Notes under the pieces: generated by a model
The model's input: the letters and a program-made list of their open reading frames with translations, nothing else
Database searches by the model: none
Told to the model about the DNA's origin: nothing
Shown: one piece after another, positions 29,013 to 40,132 of the stretch
Position numbering within the stretch: the stretch's first letter is position 1
Layout of the letters: each line of letters begins with the position of its first letter
Program-made: the position numbers and the translations under genes
NCBI GenBank assembly: GCA_947499735.1
Contig: CANMPP010000004.1
Span: forward strand, 62,001-126,000
Length of the DNA stretch: 64,000 nt
Direction: 5' to 3'
DNA from: an uncultured Pelagimonas sp.
GTDB lineage: Bacteria; Pseudomonadota; Alphaproteobacteria; Rhodobacterales; Rhodobacteraceae

Positions 29013-30332
29013 TCACTTCCGGTCTTTAAGCGCGAATGCAATCAATACCAATATGGACCATAACAAAAAGGAAAATAGCGTCACAAGAGACCAGCTGAAG
29101 TAGCGTTGAGGGAATTGTGATTGCTCTGCCAATGTTGGCTCAATATGATTAGCAAGATAACGGCTCTGCCGTCGCGCTTCTTGTAACGCACTATCGTATG
29201 CAATTCGTGCAGCAGCGTAGGCCTCTTGAGCAAATTCCAATTCTACGGCCAGTTCTTCGTACATCCCAACAAGTTGGGCCTCTGAGGTTCCTCCCTCTTG
29301 AGAATTACTTGCTCCGATAGCACTCTTTTCTTCAGCAATTTGCTGGCGAATCACGTCAACTCTCAGCTGCGCTTGCCGGATTCTCGTATCGCTATTTTGT
29401 GCATTTTGCTGCAACGTCAGGAGCATGATCTGCGCTTCTGCAAGCTGGCTTTCTAACGCTGCGATCAACCCAGATTTCGATTGCGTCTCAAGAATCGGGT
29501 CAATGATTAACGTTCTACTACGGAAATCTAACAGCCCGAGACGAGCTGTTTTGAGGTTCTCTTGCGTAAGTTCGAGTTCCTCACGTGCGTAGCGGATTGC
29601 GTCTTCCCTCGCGATGTCTGAAAGCTTATTTATACGCTCAGAACTTTTTTGTGCGATCAAAAATGCGATTTTCTGCGCATCAACAGGGTCAAAAGCCAGC
29701 ACTCGAACATCAATCAAGCCAGATGTACTATCATAGGAAACTCGTACTTTCTTAAGCCAATGCTCCAGCAGGTCTTCTATCGTGCCTGGCGAGTGGTACG
29801 AGAACCAGAAATCTACATCTGCATTTCCCTTGGCCCAAATTGATCTAAGATCAATTTCTGCATCCATTTCTGCAACAAGCTGCTGACTCTGCAAGTATGC
29901 ATACAAGATGTCCGTGTCAGATGAGCTGGATCCGGAGAGTTGTGTGATGCCAATAATCGCATCAACAGCGGAAGACATTTCCTCCGTGCGTACAGAAAAC
30001 CCAACAGTGCTCGCATATTGATCTTCTGCTTTATACCACAGGTAGTAGGCAACAAGGCACGACGGAACAGCGACAGCACAAATAAATGACAGAATCACCA
30101 CAACATGACGCAGCTTAAGCTTAGTTTTACTTATCGTTTGGCTTATGTTGGCAGCAGGTATCCCGACAGCTTTTTCTGGCTTCCTTTCATCCCCTGAAGG
30201 GATCGGATTTTTTTCCGCTGTAGATGCCAAACGCGGGCCTTTTTGCACCAGCTGTTTTACACTCGCGATGCCCTCGTCTTCAGTCATCGCTGACTTATTA
30301 GGGCTGCCTGTGTCTGCTGATTTCTGTATCAT
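29013..30332 (-). CDS. kpsE: KpsE/CtrB-type capsule export inner-membrane protein
   Basis: A 439-residue protein of the polysaccharide co-polymerase group used in ABC-dependent capsule export. It has a charged cytoplasmic N-terminus of about 70 residues, a first membrane helix near 73-95, a long periplasmic domain with heptad-like helices (for example residues 240-340), and a C-terminal helix near 413-433 ending in KDRK. The protein forms the periplasmic bridge between the KpsMT transporter and the outer-membrane channel; that channel gene is not in this window. It is co-transcribed with kpsT and separated from kpsM by 81 bases of divergent promoter region. Confidence 0.88.
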   Translation of the reverse strand: MIQKSADTGSPNKSAMTEDEGIASVKQLVQKGPRLASTAEKNPIPSGDERKPEKAVGIPAANISQTISKTKLKLRHVVVILSFICAVAVPSCLVAYYLWYKAEDQYASTVGFSVRTEEMSSAVDAIIGITQLSGSSSSDTDILYAYLQSQQLVAEMDAEIDLRSIWAKGNADVDFWFSYHSPGTIEDLLEHWLKKVRVSYDSTSGLIDVRVLAFDPVDAQKIAFLIAQKSSERINKLSDIAREDAIRYAREELELTQENLKTARLGLLDFRSRTLIIDPILETQSKSGLIAALESQLAEAQIMLLTLQQNAQNSDTRIRQAQLRVDVIRQQIAEEKSAIGASNSQEGGTSEAQLVGMYEELAVELEFAQEAYAAARIAYDSALQEARRQSRYLANHIEPTLAEQSQFPQRYFSWSLVTLFSFLLWSILVLIAFALKDRK

Positions 30333-30413
30333 TGTGTGGTTGGCTTTTTGTTGTGTTCAAGCTTTCAGGGCCGTAATACACTGAACACCTGAATAAATAA
30401 ATGCGGATCTAAC

Positions 30414-31229
30414 ATGAGTGTAGGACAAAACAGCGAAATTCGCCTTAGGCCCATTCGATCCGTGACAATGTTGCCGACGGTTAGAGCAATTTTTGCACTT
30501 ATGTTACGTGAAATGACCGCGAGTTATGGGCGAACTCCTGGTGGCTATCTTTGGGCTGTTGCATCGCCCGCAGCCGGTATCGGGCTGCTAGTGGCGGTTT
30601 TTTCTCTGGCATTTCGCAGCCCGCCTATCGGGAACAACTTTGCTTTATTCTACGCTACAGGCATGTTGCCCTTTTTGGTCTTTTCTACGGTAGGCGGCTT
30701 GCTGGCGGCATCCATCAACTACTCGAAATCGCTCTTAGCCTATCCTGGTGTTACATTTATTGATGCCATAGCGAGCCGTTTCATCCTTAACCTAGCTACC
30801 CAAATTTTATCTTCTACTATCATCTTTTCGTGCATTTTTCTGATATATGACACGCAAGCGATCATCGATTTTCAGCGTATCACTTCCGCATTCGCTCTGG
30901 TCGCGGCATTGACTTTGGGGATTGGGACACTCAATTGCTTCATGGCATCAATGTATCCCATTTATCAAACCGTTTGGGGGATCTTAACACGTCCCTTGAT
31001 GATACTTTCGGGGGTTATTTTCCCGTTTGATGCAGTTCCTCAACCTTACCAGGATTATCTTTGGTACAATCCCTTGATACATGTTATCGGCCAAATGCGA
31101 TCGGGCTTTTATCCTGGATATGATGCGCCCTATGTCAGCTTGGAATACGTGTATGGAATATCACTAGTAACCGGCCTGTTTGGTTTAATTTTTCTTCGGC
31201 GCTACTATAAGTTTATCTTATTCAACTAA
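30414..31229 (+). CDS. kpsM: KpsM-type capsule export permease (ABC-2 family)
   Basis: A 271-residue ABC-2 permease with about six membrane helices. The N-terminal REMTASYGRTPGGYLWAVASP is the amphipathic interface region typical of KpsM/Wzm, and the C-terminus ends after a final helix with LRRYYKFILFN. It forms the inner-membrane channel for capsule polysaccharide with KpsT. The gene is on the opposite strand from kpsE and kpsT. In well-known group-2 capsule loci kpsM and kpsT are adjacent on one strand, so this order is unusual. Confidence 0.9.
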   Translation: MSVGQNSEIRLRPIRSVTMLPTVRAIFALMLREMTASYGRTPGGYLWAVASPAAGIGLLVAVFSLAFRSPPIGNNFALFYATGMLPFLVFSTVGGLLAASINYSKSLLAYPGVTFIDAIASRFILNLATQILSSTIIFSCIFLIYDTQAIIDFQRITSAFALVAALTLGIGTLNCFMASMYPIYQTVWGILTRPLMILSGVIFPFDAVPQPYQDYLWYNPLIHVIGQMRSGFYPGYDAPYVSLEYVYGISLVTGLFGLIFLRRYYKFILFN

Positions 31230-31429
31230 TTAAATTCACACTGCTCAGACCAGTTCAAAGCTTGTGTAAGATCTCCGAAGGGCTCACACCCACGAAAGTG
31301 CTGAAAGAACAAATTTCAACGGCAACCTGGTTGAACAACAGCTCGAGCAGGCTTATCCATCTCCAACACAAAATATTGTGTTTCAGTTCTACATTGAAAA
31401 GCAAGAGCTTTTATCCCGGAGGTATCGCG

Positions 31430-33937
31430 GTGTTTCGGCGGTTTATGAATCTTTTAGAGCTGTATTCGAATGTGCATGCTGACATTGTCTTGTCAGGATT
31501 TGACATCGTAGATCGCGACGGACAAACAGCAGGTATTGTTGATTCAGTAACTTTTCGTGATGGGCGTGTACAAGTTACCGGTTGGTCAACGGCGGCAGAA
31601 CTCACACTAACCATCGCAGGAGCCGAAACCACAACAATCCCTAATTTTCACCGAGATGATGTAACATCCAAGGGTGCCCCCAATACATTGGGTTTTAAGC
31701 TCTCATTGCCGATGTCTCTCGACCTATTGACGCAATGCAAGAATGCAGAACTCAAACTGGAAACCACCCCCCACAGCACGCCAATCGCCCCCATAAAGCT
31801 ACCAAAGTTTTCATCATGGAAACATAAGGTCAAAAATTCACTTAGATTCTCTCAAGTCTTGATTTGTTCTACCCCGGATTTGCTGGCTTGGGTTGTCACA
31901 AAACAAATCATGTACCGTACATCAATTAAAGAACGGCTAGGGCTCAAATTGAATAGGGCCAGTTGCAAACTAGAACCCCGTTTTTTACCCTCAGATTCTT
32001 CGCAAGACATCCCTTCTGAGAGGCTCGCAAAAATTGACATCATTCTACCCGTATACAATGCATTTGATGTACTTCGGGAATGCCTAGATCGAGTTGCGCA
32101 GCACACGGATGTACCATGGCGTTTAATCGTTGTGGAAGACTGTTCACCAGACCAGCGAGTTCGCCCTTACTTACAAGACTGGGTCGCTCGCCACCCTCAA
32201 GCCGAGTTACTGGAAAACGACAAAAACATAGGCTTCATTGGATCAGTCAATCGAGGAATTTCACATATTTTGAAGAATGAATCCGATGCTTCAATAGTTT
32301 TACTGAACTCGGATGCACTGGTGCCAAAAAACTGGGCAAGTCGATTGACTACCCCTTTGACTGACCCATCAGTGGCAAGCGTCACACCGATGTCGAATGA
32401 CGCAGAAATTTTTTCGATCCCGAATATTTGCGTTCGCACTGTCCTCCATGAAGGCCAAGTTGACACGATTGACGCCGTTGCAAACAGAATCTCTGCTGAC
32501 GCTCCAATTGTTGAAACACCAACAGGTGTAGGGTTTTGCATGGCGATGGGGCGTGGGTGGGTCGAAAAACTTCCTTGTCTGGACACGGTTTTTGGTCGCG
32601 GATACGGCGAAGAAGTCGATTGGTGCCAGAAAGCCGCAAGTCTAGGTGGACGACATATAGCTTTGCCCAGTTTGTTTGTAGAACACCGCGGCGGTGAAAG
32701 CTTTGGATCTGCACAAAAAATGGCGCTTGTCTTAAAAAATAACGCTATCGTTTCAAAACGATACCCAAATTATGACCGAAGCGTTCAAGAGTTCATTGGC
32801 ACGGATCCTTTGGCCTCAGTACGCATGGTGTTAGCACTGGCTTGGGCAGGAGGCCTTCTCAAATCAGATGAGGAAATACCGGTCTATCTAGCCCATGACA
32901 TGGGAGGAGGCGCCGAGCATTGGCTGGAACATCAGATCTCTGCAGATTTGGAACGCGATCTACCTTCGGTTATACTAAGAGTTGGATCCGTATCCTATCG
33001 CTGGAATATCGAGTTGGTCACGCAGGCAGGTAAAATCACTTGTTATTCCGATAGTGAAGAAGACCTAACGCAACTCCTTAACCTTCTACCGCGCCGGAAA
33101 GTCATTTATTCTTGCACCGTGGGCGACCCAGACCCAATCGAAACCCCGAATTTTCTATCCAAGTTAGTCAGGCCTCAGGATAGTGCGGAATTGCTGTTTC
33201 ATGATTATTATCCGATTTCTCCATCTTATACGTTGCTGGATAGTGATGGAATTTACCGGGGCCCTGTCGTACCGCCGAAATCCGATCCAGCCCACACAAC
33301 CCGCCGTCGAAATGGAGCCACAATATCTTTAGAAGAATGGCAGGACGCCTGGTTAAGCTTTGCTAAACTAGCAACTCTCGTTGTATTTTCTGCCGATAGC
33401 GCAGAACGAGTAGCAGCAGTTTGGCCAGCGCTGAAAGAGCAGATATCGATACGCCCCCATTCTTTACGATTTAAAATGGCAGCCCCAGCAATACTCGATA
33501 GTGATGCTACACCAGTTTTGGCCACGTTAGGTGATATTGCATTTCAAAAAGGGGCCAAGATCGTACAAGACTTGGCCACGAAAAGTCAAAAAGGCGACCT
33601 TGGGTTTAGACTCGTTGTGATTGGGCGAATTGATCCAGCATATTCTCTCCCGAAAACGACCAAAGTTCACGGGCGATATCGTGTTGAAGACATCCCACAT
33701 CTTATTCAGGCCTACGGCATCACGCACTGGTTGATCCCATCAATATGGCCTGAAACCTTTTGCTATACCGTTCATGAGGCTTTAACCACCGGGTTACCGG
33801 TTCTATCCTTTGATATTGGCGCTCAAGGCGACGCAGTCAAGCATGCGGAAAATGGCATTTTATTGCCTTTGGATGATCCGCATAATTTACCTACTGCTGT
33901 CATTCAAGCAATGGCAAATAACATAAATAAGCCATAG
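31430..33937 (+). CDS. Large two-domain glycosyltransferase of the capsule island
   Basis: An 835-residue protein with two glycosyltransferase-like parts. A GT-A (family-2) domain occupies about residues 200-440, with DIILPVYNAFDVLRECLDR, VVEDCSPD, LLNSDALVP (the metal-binding SD position) and GYGEEVDWCQKA. A GT-B-type C-terminal region carries VIGRIDPAY and PSIWPETFCYTVHEALTTG, the EX7E-like nucleotide-sugar site. The first 140 residues form a separate beta-rich segment (DGRVQVTGWSTAAELTLTIAG) of unknown role. The start is a GTG seven bases after a perfect GGAGG; a longer frame begins with TTG at 31262 without such a site. Two linked activities could build a disaccharide unit of the capsule. 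Confidence 0.78.
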   Translation: MFRRFMNLLELYSNVHADIVLSGFDIVDRDGQTAGIVDSVTFRDGRVQVTGWSTAAELTLTIAGAETTTIPNFHRDDVTSKGAPNTLGFKLSLPMSLDLLTQCKNAELKLETTPHSTPIAPIKLPKFSSWKHKVKNSLRFSQVLICSTPDLLAWVVTKQIMYRTSIKERLGLKLNRASCKLEPRFLPSDSSQDIPSERLAKIDIILPVYNAFDVLRECLDRVAQHTDVPWRLIVVEDCSPDQRVRPYLQDWVARHPQAELLENDKNIGFIGSVNRGISHILKNESDASIVLLNSDALVPKNWASRLTTPLTDPSVASVTPMSNDAEIFSIPNICVRTVLHEGQVDTIDAVANRISADAPIVETPTGVGFCMAMGRGWVEKLPCLDTVFGRGYGEEVDWCQKAASLGGRHIALPSLFVEHRGGESFGSAQKMALVLKNNAIVSKRYPNYDRSVQEFIGTDPLASVRMVLALAWAGGLLKSDEEIPVYLAHDMGGGAEHWLEHQISADLERDLPSVILRVGSVSYRWNIELVTQAGKITCYSDSEEDLTQLLNLLPRRKVIYSCTVGDPDPIETPNFLSKLVRPQDSAELLFHDYYPISPSYTLLDSDGIYRGPVVPPKSDPAHTTRRRNGATISLEEWQDAWLSFAKLATLVVFSADSAERVAAVWPALKEQISIRPHSLRFKMAAPAILDSDATPVLATLGDIAFQKGAKIVQDLATKSQKGDLGFRLVVIGRIDPAYSLPKTTKVHGRYRVEDIPHLIQAYGITHWLIPSIWPETFCYTVHEALTTGLPVLSFDIGAQGDAVKHAENGILLPLDDPHNLPTAVIQAMANNINKP

Positions 33938-34056
33938 AAACCCTGGGGCACGACCAAGTTGATATATCTGGCGAGTGTGCTGTTCGTAGCTCAACCGCTT
34001 TCGAGTATTCAACCGAAGGTAATACCTCAGCACACGTGGCTCTTTGCTTTACAGGG

Positions 34057-35142
34057 CTAAACTTCGACCTCGACTTCACCAATCGGTTTGGAACAGCAGG
34101 CTAGGATATAGTCCTCAGCAATATCTTCTTCCGAGATGCCGCCGTTATGGACCATGTGGACCTGACCTTTGGTCTTTTTGATCTTACAGGTGCCGCAGAC
34201 ACCGAATGTGCACCCCGACGGGATCGCGATGCCAGCTGTACGGGCAACCGCCAGAACCGTATCAGTTTCCGTACAATCCGCCGCGATGTCAGACGCCGTA
34301 AAGCGGATTAGGGCGCTTGCCTCTTCATCAGGCACAACATCTTCTGTTTCAGGCGTTTCTTCTTCGGCCTCTTCGGGTGCGCCAAAGCTTTCCTGATGAT
34401 AGCGATCCATATCATAGCCAAGGGCAATCAGAATTTCGCGAACAGCATTCATGAACGGCTCTGGGCCGCAGCAATAGACTTCGCGCTCCATGTAATCATT
34501 GGCGATCATGCCCAGCATAATCTGGTTCAAACGACCCCGGATGCCGGTCCAGACGCGGAACGGGTCGTCTTCCTCAACAATGTAATGCAGTTTGATGGTC
34601 GGCATGCGCGAGGCCATCAACTCCAAACGCTGACGCGCAATGATTTCGCCGGGTCGCTTTGCGCTGTGGATCGACACAACATCCACATCCGTGCCGCGAT
34701 CATACAGATAGGTCATCATAGACAAGGATGGCGTCACGCCCGAGCCTGCCGAAATGAACAGGTATTTCTTGCGATCCTTCACGGGCAGCGTGAAATGGCC
34801 AGCAGGGCCCATCGCCTTGATCCACATACCCGGTTTCAGATGGTCCAACATCCAACGCGTGCCGATACTGTCCTCTTGCGCCTTGACGGTCAGCGAGATC
34901 GACAATGGCCGCGAAGGAGATGACGAAATCGTATAAGTCCGCCAGATCGGGCCGCCCGGAACAGGGACGGCCACGGTGATAAATTGCCCCGGACGATAGC
35001 GAAACAATCGCCCGCTTGGCGAAACAAAGCTAAAGGTCGCTGTATTTGGAGCCTCTGGGACGACCGAGCAGCATTCCAGTTCTTCCGCATCCGTCCAGAT
35101 TTCGCTGTCAGAGGACGCGGTAAGTTCGTTAAATTCTGGCAT
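34057..35142 (-). CDS. gbcB: GbcB-like reductase of the glycine-betaine monooxygenase
   Basis: A 361-residue flavin- and iron-sulfur-dependent reductase that passes electrons from NAD(P)H to the Rieske oxygenase GbcA. Order: FAD-binding barrel with RTYTISSSPSRP, nucleotide-binding domain with SAGSGVTPSLSMMTYL and CCGPEPFM, an acidic linker at about 255-274, and a plant-type [2Fe-2S] ferredoxin domain with Cys311, Cys316, Cys319 and Cys349 (C-x4-C-x2-C-x29-C). The ATG follows the gbcA stop by two bases and has GGAG five bases upstream. The identification rests on the domain order and the neighbouring oxygenase; related reductases serve carnitine or stachydrine oxygenases. Confidence 0.85.
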   Translation of the reverse strand: MPEFNELTASSDSEIWTDAEELECCSVVPEAPNTATFSFVSPSGRLFRYRPGQFITVAVPVPGGPIWRTYTISSSPSRPLSISLTVKAQEDSIGTRWMLDHLKPGMWIKAMGPAGHFTLPVKDRKKYLFISAGSGVTPSLSMMTYLYDRGTDVDVVSIHSAKRPGEIIARQRLELMASRMPTIKLHYIVEEDDPFRVWTGIRGRLNQIMLGMIANDYMEREVYCCGPEPFMNAVREILIALGYDMDRYHQESFGAPEEAEEETPETEDVVPDEEASALIRFTASDIAADCTETDTVLAVARTAGIAIPSGCTFGVCGTCKIKKTKGQVHMVHNGGISEEDIAEDYILACCSKPIGEVEVEV

Positions 35143-35144
35143 TC

Positions 35145-36773
<1,629 letters not shown>

Positions 36774-38360
36774 ATGTCCAACGAACTTAAATTCCTCAGC
36801 AATCGCGTCGCACGCGGTCTTATGGACCGCCGCTCATTTATGGGCCGTGCCGCAGCTATGGGCGTCGGAGCGACCGCAGCATCTTCATTAATCAGCACCG
36901 CAGCACTGGCAGCAGGCCCTATTAAAGGCGGCACGATCAAGGTCGGCGTTCAAGGTGGTGCAACAACCGATAGCCTTGACCCAGCAACAGCCGCAAACGA
37001 CACAGCCATTCAAGTTCTCCGTATGTGGGGTGAACCCTTGGTAGAACTCGGGCAATCAGGTGGTTTAGAGCCGAAAGTCGCTGAAAGCTTCTCCAGCTCG
37101 CCAGATGCCAAGATTTGGACATTTAAAATCCGTTCAGGCATTTCCTTCTCTGATGGCAAACCGGTTACAGCAGAAGACGTTCTTGCCACAATGAAGCGCC
37201 ACGCTGGCGAAGAATCCAAATCCGGTGCTTTGGGCATTATGCGCGGCATTGAAAGCATGAAGGCTGAAGGCGACAACTTTATCGTTGAGCTAAAGACGCC
37301 AAATGCTGACCTACCATACCTGATGACAGACTATCACCTGATCGTGCAGCCTGATGGTGGCGTCAATGATCCGGCAGGCGCAATCGGTACAGGTCCTTAC
37401 ATTCTGAAGGATTACGAAATGGGTGTCCGTTTCGTATTTGAAAAGAACCCAAACTATTGGGATTCCGAACTGGGCCATGCAAGCACAGTTGAAGTACTAG
37501 TTCTGAACGATGACACAGCACGTACATCTGCGTTGCAATCCGGTCAGGTTGATATGATCAACCGCGTTCCACCACGTGTGGCGGGCCTCATGGATCGTCT
37601 GCCGAATGTTGACGTACGCACCACATCCGGCCCAGGCCACTATGTGTTCATCATGCATTGCGACACAGCACCATTTGACAACAAAGACCTGCGTCTGGCG
37701 CTGAAATATGCAATCAACCGCGAAGAGCTGGTTGAAAAGATCCTGTTCGGCTACGGTTCTGTCGGTAACGACACACCTATCAACGGATCCTATCCTTATT
37801 TCTCAGACGATCTGCCCGTGCATTCCTATGACCCGGACAAAGCGGCTTATCACCTGAAGCAATCTGGTTTTGACGGTTCTGTTCTGCTGCGCACATCGGA
37901 CAATTCATTCCCAAGCGCACCAGATGCATCCGCATTGTTCCAGCAATCCGCAAAAGCAGCGGGCATCCAGCTGGACATCAAGCGCGAGCCAAATGATGGC
38001 TATTGGTCAGAGGTTTGGAACCAGCAACCATTCTGCACATCCTACTGGGGTGGTCGTCCAACGCAGGACCAAATGTTCTCAACCGCGTATCTGTCCACAG
38101 CGGACTGGAACGACACACGCTTTAAGAGCGAAAGCTTTGACGATCTGCTGCTAAGCGCACGTGCCGAACTGGACGATGTTAAGCGCAAAGAGATGTATCG
38201 TGAAATGTCTCTGATCCTCATGGAAGATGGCGGTCTGATTTGCCCAATGTTCAACGACTTCATTGACGCGACATCCAACCGCGTCGCGGGTTGGGAAACA
38301 TCAGCAGGTTATGACCTGATGAACTCATACGCGCCTATGAAAATGTGGGTGGCGGGCTAA
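36774..38360 (+). CDS. ABC transporter solute-binding protein, peptide/nickel family
   Basis: A 528-residue family-5 solute-binding protein. The N-terminus carries a twin-arginine signal, MDRRSFMGRAAAMGVGA, ending near ALAAGP, so it should be exported folded to the periplasm. Typical family-5 segments follow: SLDPATAANDTAIQVLRMWGEPL, WTFKIRSGISFSDGKPVTAEDV and AIGTGPYILKDYE. GGGAG precedes the ATG. It leads a complete operon with two permeases and a fused ATPase. Family-5 ligands are peptides, opines, nickel complexes, sugars or quaternary amines; proximity to gbcAB hints at a methylated amine conjugate, but the sequence alone does not tell. Confidence 0.88.
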   Translation: MSNELKFLSNRVARGLMDRRSFMGRAAAMGVGATAASSLISTAALAAGPIKGGTIKVGVQGGATTDSLDPATAANDTAIQVLRMWGEPLVELGQSGGLEPKVAESFSSSPDAKIWTFKIRSGISFSDGKPVTAEDVLATMKRHAGEESKSGALGIMRGIESMKAEGDNFIVELKTPNADLPYLMTDYHLIVQPDGGVNDPAGAIGTGPYILKDYEMGVRFVFEKNPNYWDSELGHASTVEVLVLNDDTARTSALQSGQVDMINRVPPRVAGLMDRLPNVDVRTTSGPGHYVFIMHCDTAPFDNKDLRLALKYAINREELVEKILFGYGSVGNDTPINGSYPYFSDDLPVHSYDPDKAAYHLKQSGFDGSVLLRTSDNSFPSAPDASALFQQSAKAAGIQLDIKREPNDGYWSEVWNQQPFCTSYWGGRPTQDQMFSTAYLSTADWNDTRFKSESFDDLLLSARAELDDVKRKEMYREMSLILMEDGGLICPMFNDFIDATSNRVAGWETSAGYDLMNSYAPMKMWVAG

Positions 38361-38366
38361 GCATAT

Positions 38367-39323
38367 ATGTCACCTCTCATCACACTTGTGGCTCAGCGCA
38401 TAGCGCTGGGCCTGCTTCTCTTGCTTGCTGTATCAGTTCTGATTTTTGCTGGCACAGAACTGTTGCCCGGCGATGTTGCAGCATCAATCCTAGGGCAATC
38501 CGCCACACCCGAAGCGCTGGCCAATATGCGCCGCGATATGGGTTTGGATGAACCAGCTGTCTCGCGCTATTTTTCTTGGCTCTTTAGCGCCATTCAAGGT
38601 GATCTGGGCACCGCTTTGACCAGCGGCCAAGAGATCTCATCCCAAATTGCATCGCGTTTGGGCAACACACTGTTTCTAGCGTTCTGGGCCGCAGTCATCG
38701 CCGTCCCTCTCGCTGTTTTTCTGGGCCTCTTGGCCGTCCGCTATGAAGGACGCTGGCCAGATAAAGCCATTTCCGCCGTAACCTTGGCATCTATTTCTTT
38801 GCCCGAATTCTTCATCGGGTATCTTTTGATCTATTTCGTCGCCGTCAAACTGGGATGGTTCCCTTCTGTCGCGACAATTTATCCAAGCATGTCGTTGGGC
38901 GAAAAACTACACGCGATTGGCCTGCCCGTTGCCGTTTTGGTCATGGTTGTCCTCGCGCATATGATGCGCATGACACGTGCGGCAATCCTGAACGTCATGC
39001 AATCGGCCTATATCGAAACGGCTGAATTGAAGGGCCTCAACCAGTTCAAAATCATCTGGCGCCACGCGTTTCCAAACGCGATTGCTCCTGTCGTGAATGT
39101 GGTCATGCTGAACCTTGCCTACCTGATTGTTGGCGTGGTCGTGGTCGAAGTTATCTTTGTCTATCCCGGTATGGGGCAGTACCTTGTGGATCACGTGTCC
39201 AAACGTGACGTGCCAGTGGTGCAAGCCTGCGGCCTGATCTTTGCAGCCGTCTATATCGGTCTAAACCTGATCGCGGATGTGGTCTCAATCGCAACCAATC
39301 CACGTTTGAGGCATCCAAAATGA
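38367..39323 (+). CDS. ABC transporter permease, DppB type
   Basis: A 318-residue inner-membrane permease with six hydrophobic segments and the family features GDVAASILGQSATPEALANMRRDMGLDEP after the first helix and the EAA-loop region TAELKGLNQFKIIWRHAFPNA near residue 220. It starts six bases after the solute-binding protein gene and overlaps the next permease by four. It forms half of the membrane channel. Confidence 0.92.
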   Translation: MSPLITLVAQRIALGLLLLLAVSVLIFAGTELLPGDVAASILGQSATPEALANMRRDMGLDEPAVSRYFSWLFSAIQGDLGTALTSGQEISSQIASRLGNTLFLAFWAAVIAVPLAVFLGLLAVRYEGRWPDKAISAVTLASISLPEFFIGYLLIYFVAVKLGWFPSVATIYPSMSLGEKLHAIGLPVAVLVMVVLAHMMRMTRAAILNVMQSAYIETAELKGLNQFKIIWRHAFPNAIAPVVNVVMLNLAYLIVGVVVVEVIFVYPGMGQYLVDHVSKRDVPVVQACGLIFAAVYIGLNLIADVVSIATNPRLRHPK

Positions 39324-40132
39324 GAATACCAACTGGTGCCCTTATTGGGCTTATCTTCACCTCTAGTTTCTTTTTGATGGCTATTTTCGCCCCTCTTATC
39401 GCGCCTTACGGCATGGCCGAAGTGGTTGGCGGCGTTTGGGAACCGATGTCGTCAAAGCATTGGTTAGGAACAGATAATATCGGTCGTGATCTCCTAAGCC
39501 GGATGATTTTTGGGGGTCAGGTGACCATCTTTATCGCCACGGCTGCGACGATCCTATCATTCGTGACCGGATCGGTATTAGGATTTACAGCTGCTGTTAT
39601 CGGCGGCTGGGTCGACCAAGCACTGAGCCGGTTTGTTGATCTGGTTATGGCCATTCCAACGCTAATCCTGGCGCTGGTGATCCTATCCGTTATGCCGATC
39701 AGCATTCTGATGCTGATCATGGTCATGGGCTTTCTGGACGCAACCCGCGTCTTCCGCCTGTCACGCGCCGTCGCGGTGGATATCAACGTCATGGATTATG
39801 TCGAAGCCGCCAAATTGCGCGGTGAAGGGCGGATCTGGATCATTTTTCGCGAAATCTTGCCCAACGCCCTATCGCCACTGATCGCGGAATTGGGCCTGCG
39901 CTTTATCTTTATGGTTCTATTCCTATCCACGCTGTCTTTCCTTGGCCTTGGCATTCAACCGCCATCCGCTGACTGGGGTGGCATGGTGAAGGAAAATAAA
40001 GAAGGCATCGTTTTTGGGATTGGCGCAGCGCTGATTCCAGCGGCGGCCATCGCAATCCTTGCGATTTCGGTCAACCTTGTTGCTGACTGGGTTCTAAGCC
40101 GGACAACATCTTTGAAAGGGGGGCGTGGTTGA
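39320..40132 (+). CDS. ABC transporter permease, DppC type
   Basis: A 270-residue permease with six hydrophobic segments, the N-terminal HWLGTDNIGRDLLSRMIFG signature of DppC-type proteins, and the EAA loop YVEAAKLRGEGRIWIIFREILPN. It overlaps both neighbours (ATGA with the upstream permease, eight bases with the ATPase gene), so the operon is tightly coupled. It pairs with the DppB-type protein. Confidence 0.92.
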   Translation: MRIPTGALIGLIFTSSFFLMAIFAPLIAPYGMAEVVGGVWEPMSSKHWLGTDNIGRDLLSRMIFGGQVTIFIATAATILSFVTGSVLGFTAAVIGGWVDQALSRFVDLVMAIPTLILALVILSVMPISILMLIMVMGFLDATRVFRLSRAVAVDINVMDYVEAAKLRGEGRIWIIFREILPNALSPLIAELGLRFIFMVLFLSTLSFLGLGIQPPSADWGGMVKENKEGIVFGIGAALIPAAAIAILAISVNLVADWVLSRTTSLKGGRG

